From NCBI GenBank assembly GCA_030386875.1, contig CM059566.1:40956068-41020067 (forward strand): a stretch of DNA of 64,000 nucleotides, read 5' to 3'. Shown in pieces: positions 57,441-64,000 of the stretch (position 1 is its first letter; the number at the start of each line of letters is the position of its first letter). Made by a program: the position numbers and the translations under genes. The notes beneath the pieces were generated by a model. It was given only the letters and a program-made list of their open reading frames with translations, did not search any database and had not been told where the DNA came from. Source of the DNA: Morinoia aosen (lineage: Eukaryota > Arthropoda > Malacostraca > Amphipoda > Talitridae).

Positions 57441-57846
57441 TTCATTTATTGGAGGTCTGTAAAATGTGACTGTTTCTTGAATTGTTGTGTTAAGTAGATG
57501 GCTTGCGTCAGTAGCGGTGTGAAATGTGTTGTAATGAAGTTTTGCTCTATAGGGTGAGTGCGAGCCTTGTTGGGGTCGCCTTATGTAGGCCTCGAGTGAG
57601 AGCCTTGAGTCCGGGCGTGAGTCCTGATTGGTCGCGAGTTTGTGGGCCTGTGGTGCTGGAGGCAGGAAGCCGTTGTAGCTTACGGGCACCTTTTCTCATA
57701 GTCGCGAGGCGGCTTCTCTCAGGTCCCGTGTTTGGTTGGCTAGGCGCTTCGGGTCCGGAGGTGCTCTGGAACGGATGCGGTTGTAGTCTGGAGGCAGCTT
57801 TTCTCAGGTCTTGTGGAGGTCCGCGGCTTGCCGCTGGGATCACCAC
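57441..57846. other. GC-rich unique segment with internal duplication
   Basis: GGTTGTAGTCTGGAGGCAGC and CTTTTCTCAGGTC near 57780 resemble GTTGTAGCTTACGGGCACC and CTTTTCTCATAGTC near 57680. Open frames exist on both strands, as expected for GC-rich DNA. No domain is visible. Confidence 0.35.
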
Positions 57847-58222
57847 AAGATCGTTGTGATTAGATCGTTGTGATTAGATCGTTGTGATTAGATTGTTGTG
57901 ATTAAATCGTTGTGGTTAGATCGTTGTGATTAGATCGTTGTGGTTAGATCGTTGTGATTAGGTCGTTCAGAGAAATTAGATTTATTGTTGTGATTAGATC
58001 GTTCAGCGAAACTTGATTAGATCGTTGTGATTAGATCGTTCAACGAAATTAGATTAAATTGTTGTAATTAGATCGTTCACCGAAATTTAATTAGATCGTT
58101 GTGATTAGATCGTTCAACGAAATTAGATTAGATTGTTGTGATTAGATCGTTCACCGAAATTTTTTTAGATCGTTGTGATTAGATGATTCAGTGAAATTAG
58201 ATTATATCGTTGTGATTAGATC
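57847..58222. repeat. 14-bp minisatellite with longer composite units
   Basis: Tandem AGATCGTTGTGATT at the left (57847-57975). It is then interspersed with GTTCARCGAAATTAGATT to form composite units of about 60 bp to 58222. Confidence 0.94.
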
Positions 58223-58589
58223 GTCGCATCAAGGCTTCGTTCATGCCAAAGTCCTGATGCAACTCCCATGTCACATTCAAACACACATCTCGCATGACTC
58301 AGAAATCGTCGAGTTATTCCTGCCGCACTTGGTTCATTGGTCTTTTCATTTACGAAGAACTTTTCAATTGAGTAATTTTCCACGCATTCTCAAAGGCCTT
58401 TGTGATTTTTTCCATTCTGTCTCATCTGTAATTGCTCTTCCTTTATCGGTCGTACACTATTTCACCACATTTCATAGGAAATGTTGGAGGAAACTTCATA
58501 TTATCTAGCCCTCTGTCTATACAGAGGGAGGGAATGGAGAGTTACCACAGCTAGCGGGTTTCCCGCTAGATGCAACATTCAGTTCAAAT
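58223..58589. other. unique sequence
   Basis: A 105-codon plus frame at 58191-58508 has no recognised domain. Around 58510-58570 AGCGGGTTTCCCGCT forms a short hairpin. Confidence 0.35.
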
Positions 58590-58740
58590 GACGGTGCTGC
58601 AAAGGGAAACCTTGCTTATGGCAACACTCTGAATGGAAAGCGAATTGGAATGCAATGAGAACAGCGCTGTAATAATATTCATTAGTTAATAGCCTCATGA
58701 GCTTGCAGCCAGCGGCTAATATTAATTTTTATCATAGTAA
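58590..58740. promoter_or_regulatory. single-copy island with regulatory look
   Basis: Contains AAAGGGAAACCTTGCTTATG, GAATTGGAATGCAATGAG and AGCCAGCGGCTAATATTAAT. Balanced and motif-rich against AT-rich flanks; an inference from composition only. Confidence 0.2.
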
Positions 58741-59334
58741 ATATTCTTGTTCCAATATTTCTGTCACAGCCTTTGAAGCAGCATTTTGCATCAGTGATTG
58801 AAAAGAAACTATAGAAGTTCCGTGGACTTTTTCAAGCCATTGTTTCAGTCATAATGGCTAGACTATGTATCATTATGTTGCGATTCTATTTAAATGAGAA
58901 TTCGCCTTGAATTTCGCTCCTGTATGTTCAAGTGAAGCTGCATAGCTGATTTATTAAATTCGTTTACTGTTTACGCATCCAGTGTTAAATAGTTATTTTG
59001 GTATTCAAGTTTGTTCCTTGACCTCTAATTATGTTTTTAGGACGCGGTTATCACAAATACCCACTTGAAATATTTCATATTAATATGCTGAATATTTTGT
59101 GAAAACAAGTCAGTAATAAATTAAAATATTTTTAGAGCGTACACATTACTTATTCTGATTATGCGTCAAAACTTTAACACTCAATTCACTTCATTACAAC
59201 GCATCTCAATACTCTACACTGAAAATAATCAAACTCTAAATCTTGCCACAATAAACGCAAGTCTCTAATTTCATCACTATCATCACTGTTCATCAGAGTA
59301 TGCTATAAATTTGCATCACAACTGTTTTTCACTA
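58741..59334. other. AT-rich unique sequence
   Basis: No gene or element recognised. Confidence 0.4.
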
Positions 59335-60542
59335 CCGCCACACAGCCTCTTCATCACCACCACCACATCATGCAACAACATCACCACCATCACCACCACA
59401 TCTACATAATTACATCATCACCCCACAATATCACCACCTAAATATACCGCCATCATCACATCACCACTACAACATCACTCCATCACCACTACGACACCGC
59501 CTCCACCACCATCATCACCACTGCAAAACCACTCCCATCACCACCATCACATCACCACTACAACACCGCCTCCACCACCACAACACCACTCCCATCACCA
59601 CCACCACATCACCACCACAACACCACTCCCATCACCACCACCACATCACCACCACAACACCACTCCCATCACCACCACCACAACACCACTCCCATCACCA
59701 CCACCACATCACCACCACAACACCACTCCCATCACCACTACGACACCGCCTCCACCACCACATCACCACCACAACACCACTCCCATCACCACCATCACAT
59801 CACCACTACAACACCGCCTCCACCACCACAACACCACTCCCATCACCACCACCACATCACCACCACAACACCACTCCCATCACCACCACCACATCACCAC
59901 CACAACACCACTCCCATCACCACCACCACAACACCACTCCCATCACCACCACCACATCACCACCACAACACCACTCCCATCACCACCACCGCACCACCAC
60001 CACAACACCACTCCCATCACCACCACCACATCACAACCACAACACCACTCCATCACCACCACCACAACACCACTCCCATCACCACCACCACATCACCACC
60101 ACAACACCACTCCCATCACCACCACCACCACACCACCACCACAACACCACTCCCATCACCACCACCACAACACCACTCCCATCACCACCACCACAACACC
60201 ACTCCCATCACCACCACCACAACACCACTCCCATCACCACCACCACATCACCACTACAACACCACTCCCATCACCACCACCACAACACCACTTCCATCAC
60301 CACTACCACATCACCACCACAACACCACTCCCATCACCACCACCGCACCACCACCACAACACCACTCCCATCACCACCATCACATCACTACTACAACACC
60401 GCCTCCACCACCACAACACCACTCCCATCACCACCACCACATCACCACTACAACACCACTCCCATCACCACCACCACAACACCACTCCCATCACCACCAC
60501 CACATCACCACCACAACACCACTCCCATCACCACCACCACAG
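59335..60542. repeat. CACCAC-rich minisatellite, about 37-bp unit
   Basis: Roughly 30 copies based on ACAACACCACTCCCATCACC followed by ACCACCACATCACCACC. A longer block with CTACAACACCGCCTCCACC recurs near 59560, 59810 and 60390, showing higher-order duplication. The plus strand is almost free of G. Confidence 0.96.
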
Positions 60543-60829
60543 GTGCGCTAACACCTGCCACGAGATCGTGGTATTCACAATCACTGAATTCAAAACCCGG
60601 TCGATTTCATAAGGAATTCACCTTTTGAAATTCAAGTTTAGTGTCCAATTGTGCACAAAATCTTATGGAATGAAGCACAGTATACCATCAAGAAGCTTTG
60701 ATTTGAGGCAATGTATTAAAAGCTTCCTATGAAAGTCTCTAAAATTCGTTCCGATTTCCATAACACGAATCCTAACTGTAGGTATAATTACTGCTGACTT
60801 CCCCCCAAATGCGCCCTTACTGCGAATGG
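60543..60829. other. unique sequence
   Basis: AGGTGCGCTAACACCT forms a short hairpin at 60541-60556, right at the array edge. Nothing else is recognised. Confidence 0.4.
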
Positions 60830-62196
60830 AATTCATCCTAACTGCCCATTAAACTCACATTAACTGCGCATAAAGTTTCTTCAACTGCGCATAAAGCTCT
60901 CCCAAACTGTGCCTAAAGTTTCTAAACTTTGCATAAAACTCTCCCTAACTGCACAAAAAGCTCTTCATAACTGCGCAAAAAGCACTCCCTAACTGCACAA
61001 AAAGCTCTCCATAACTGCGCTCTTCCTAACTGCGCAAAAAGCTCTCCCTAACTACGCATAATGCTCTCCCTAACTGCGCACAAAGCTCTCCCTAACTGCG
61101 CACAAAGCTCTCCCTAACTGCGCATAAAGCTCTCCCTAACTGCGCATAAAGCTCTCCCTAACTGAGCATAAAGCTCTCCCTAACTGCGCACAAAGCTTTC
61201 CCTAACTGCGCACAAAGCTCTCCCTAACTGCGGATAAAGCTCTCCCTAACTGCGCACAAAGCTCTCCCTAACTGCGCATAAAGCTCTCCCTAACTGCACA
61301 CAAAGCTCTCCCTAACTGCGCACAAAGCTCTCCCTAACTGCGCATAAAGCTCTCCCTAACTGCGCACAAAGCTCTCCCTAACTGCGCTCAAAGCTCTCCC
61401 TAACTGCGCATAAAGCTCTCCCTAACTGCGCATAAACCTCTCCCTAACTGCGCACAAAGCTCTCCCTAACTGCGCATAAAGCTCTCCCTAACTGCGCATA
61501 AAGCTCTCCCTAACTGCGCAAAAAGCTCTCCCTAACTGCGCATAAAGCTCTCCCTAACTGCGCATAAAGCTCTCCCTAACTGCGCACAAAGCTCTCCTCA
61601 ACTGCGCATAAAGCTCTCCCTAACTGCGCATAAAGCTCTCCCTAACTGCGCACAAAGCTCTCCCTAACTGCGCATAAAGCTCTCCCTAACTGCGCACAAA
61701 GCTTTCCCTAACTGCGCACAAAGCTCTCCCTAACTGCGCACAAAGCTCTCCCTAACTGCGCACAAAGCTCTCCCTAACTGCGCACAAAGCTCTCCCTAAC
61801 TGCGCACAAAGCTCTCCCTAACTGCGCATAAAGCTCTCCCTAACTGCGCACAATCCCTAACTGCGCTCAAAGCTCTCCCTAACTGCGCATAAAGCTCTCC
61901 CTAACTGCGCATAAAGCTCTCCCTAACTGCGCACAAAGCTCTCCCTAACTGCGCATAAAGCTCTCCCTAACCGCGCAAAAAGCTCTCCCTAACTGCGCAT
62001 AAGGCTCTCCCTAACTGCGCATAAAGCTCTCCCTAACTGCGCACAAAGCTCTCCCTAACTGCGCATAAAGCTCTCCCTAACTGCGCATAAAGCTCTCCCT
62101 AACTGCGCATAAAGCTCTCCCTAACTGCGCATAAAGCTCTCCCTAACTGCGCATAAAGCTCTCCCTAACTGCGCATAAAGCTCTCCCTAACTGTAA
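60830..62196. repeat. 22-bp minisatellite, about 60 copies
   Basis: Unit AACTGCGCATAAAGCTCTCC plus CT, with CGCATAAAG and CGCACAAAG versions mixed. The left edge (60830-61060) is decayed and the right edge stops sharply. One 9-bp deletion is seen near 61853. Confidence 0.97.
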
Positions 62197-64000
62197 ATAA
62201 AACTACCCTCACCTTCAGCAAGTCATCTTAAACTGCAATGGGTAGTTTCCTCTTCTCTATAATAAGGTTAAAATTCAATTCCTTGATCTATAAATTTGAG
62301 TTGTAGGATACGTTTTGTCATTTGCTATGTGTTGGAAATTTCAAATATTGGAAGCAAAAGAAATGAAAAAATCGAATGCCATACTCTTCGGTATGAGACA
62401 CTCTTCAAGTGTCAAAGAAATGTTCATTTTGTTTTCGGAGAATGAATTTTATTGCTATTACATCACGTGGAATAATATTCTCCTTATGTTCTTCATCCGC
62501 CCCATTTGCGTATTTTCTGCACATAATATTCTTTAAATTTTCTGAGTGTAGTCTATCGGTGCATACTCATTGTTGTCCTCTTCTACACGCTCTTTGAATA
62601 TTCCTTTTTCTATATTCCCTTAGGATTATTCGTATTCTGTTTTCTACTGATGCACTCCCTTATCTGTCTGTGCTCCCTTTTCCAAATCAATTCTGCATTC
62701 TTCTTTTTCATGATTCTCTAAGAGTAATTTTATTCCAAATTTCCTCCGTGAACTCAGACTCGGTGGTAGCACAGCTGCTGATACTGTCTGAAGTTACAAG
62801 TTATGCTGGCGGCAAGTCTGTCGAACATAACAATAACTATCAACTATGGCCAATAACTCTGTCAACTATTACTCAGTTCACGAATTCAATCAAGTAGTAC
62901 GGAGCCATTTTAAATGCAACTATTCGATTCGAACCATATCGTTGAATAGGTGAACAAAACCGTATTTAAAGAAGCCGTACCGGTGGTATCATTTTGTGGA
63001 ATCCGTGAATAAAGTCGTCTTAAGGAAACTATACCATTGAAATTCTTATGGGATAACTGTGAAATTTAAACAAATAAATTTCAATGCAACTGTGTTGAAT
63101 TCGACCATGTCATTCGACTCAAGAAAGCAGCCTTGTCTAATTCAGCTGTGACATATAAAAGAACCTTGAAACGTTAAAATTTCGATATCGATTGGTAATT
63201 ATCAGTAGCCTAAATCAGGGTCATCGACTGTTCTGCATCTGTTTCTGAGAATCAATACATGGAAAAGTTACTGAAAGTTGCAACAAAAAATAAAACATTT
63301 TGGGTTGCTTTTGTTTCATGTGCGGTACAATTTATTGCCTTGACATCGTTTTAGTTTGAATAAAAGGCAGCTGAGATTGCAAGGAAGGGGAAATTTTTCA
63401 TTAAATTATGGATGTAACTGATAATGAAATGGAAACTTTTTTGTTAGTAAAGCTTTGCGTTCCCGCAACTGGTGAACGAACTGTTGACCAAATCATTTTG
63501 GCAAATTGTGGTGAAATCATATGATAGATTTCAGCTTCTGACCCTATGAATTTTACCCCAAACAATGAACAATTTCAACTTTTGTTCAACCCATGTGAAG
63601 TCCCTGACGACTAAACAGCCCTCTTTCGAAAGTTTAAATAAATTGTAATTTTTGTTAAATTTATCTCCCTAATCTATTTTTCGAAGTCCACTGTCTGGTA
63701 ACAATTACTTTCTAATTCTGTTGTCGGTTGCAACCTGATGCCCGTGCCAGTTGGACGACGGTGGTTGTGGTAACGGTGAGATGAGAACCAAAATACTCAC
63801 TATGAAGGGCTAAAGTTTCTTTATTTTTGCGTTCATCAAAACAGCAGCTAGGTAATAAAAAAGCTGTTCGGTTGGAGAAAAACTCATTTCCCACGCATTC
63901 CAGTATTCGTGAACTGGAACAGTACCTGGAAATCTTAGTTCGTAAAGCAACCTTCTTGCTCTATAGCAGGTCTTCTTCAACGTTCAGCCATCGGAGATTT
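62197..64000. other. AT-rich unique sequence to the right edge
   Basis: No gene, RNA or transposon recognised in 1.8 kb. 62940-63120 has loose repeats of CCGTATTTAAAGAAGCCGTA-like and GTGAATAAAGTCGTCTTAAG-like segments. Frames at 62315-62897 and 63712-63894 lack known domains. Confidence 0.4.

Noticed and set aside
57524-57859. GC-rich plus-strand ORF as a gene
   Set aside because: An overlapping minus frame of similar length is equally open, and there is no domain or start context. GC-rich composition explains both.

Overview
The window looks like non-coding nuclear DNA of an animal, most likely an arthropod or another invertebrate. The evidence is an AT-rich background, no tightly packed ORFs, decayed non-LTR and Penelope-like retroelements, and several short non-autonomous DNA transposons (piggyBac-like, hAT-like, Tc1/mariner-like, and an unassigned hairpin family). 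The species cannot be named from the sequence. No complete protein-coding gene was found. Nearly every long open frame is a by-product of a tandem repeat with no stop codon.

The dominant feature is tandem repeats. More than twenty unrelated minisatellite families, with units from 14 to 107 bp, lie a few hundred to a few thousand bases apart. By a rough sum of spans they fill about 30 % of the window. The largest are at 1-877 (24 bp), 6871-8586 (23 bp), 8996-9862 (about 32 bp), 14755-16073 (45 bp), 32331-33367 (64 bp), 33600-34078 (28 bp), 34131-35275 (41 bp), 39830-40437 (37 bp), 41035-43335 (19 bp), 46640-47860 (20 bp), 49076-49931 (40 bp), 56165-56720 (39/78 bp), 59335-60542 (about 37 bp) and 60830-62196 (22 bp). 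Several have higher-order structure, and many fade into decayed copies at their edges.

Mobile elements: a 104-bp hairpin MITE in two copies (3111-3213, 17862-17965); a hAT-like MITE (3263-3504); a LINE 3' end inserted into a minisatellite (23099-24133); a foldback with Penelope-like termini (20625-20836); two long inverted repeats whose loops lie in opposite orientation (25702-25933, 26026-26223); a perfect 138-bp palindrome built from Penelope endonuclease-domain DNA (26253-26390); a dead Penelope-like RT copy (26595-28045); two piggyBac-like MITEs with TTAA ends (51507-52017, 54225-54457), the first with an internal tandem expansion; and a foldback at 53836-54065.

Between repeats lie short, more GC-rich single-copy islands (4160-4450, 6431-6640, 13196-13560, 24830-25045, 29040-29260, 33368-33600, 39480-39760, 43336-43480, 46170-46600, 52780-52990, 58590-58740). 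They resemble regulatory or conserved non-coding DNA of a gene-poor or intronic region, but this is inference. A CpG-dense block at 56730-57000 with a perfect splice-donor match is the best promoter or first-exon candidate. Two short stretches (28878-29090 minus, 46328-46588 plus) have coding-like composition and are given as weak exon candidates.
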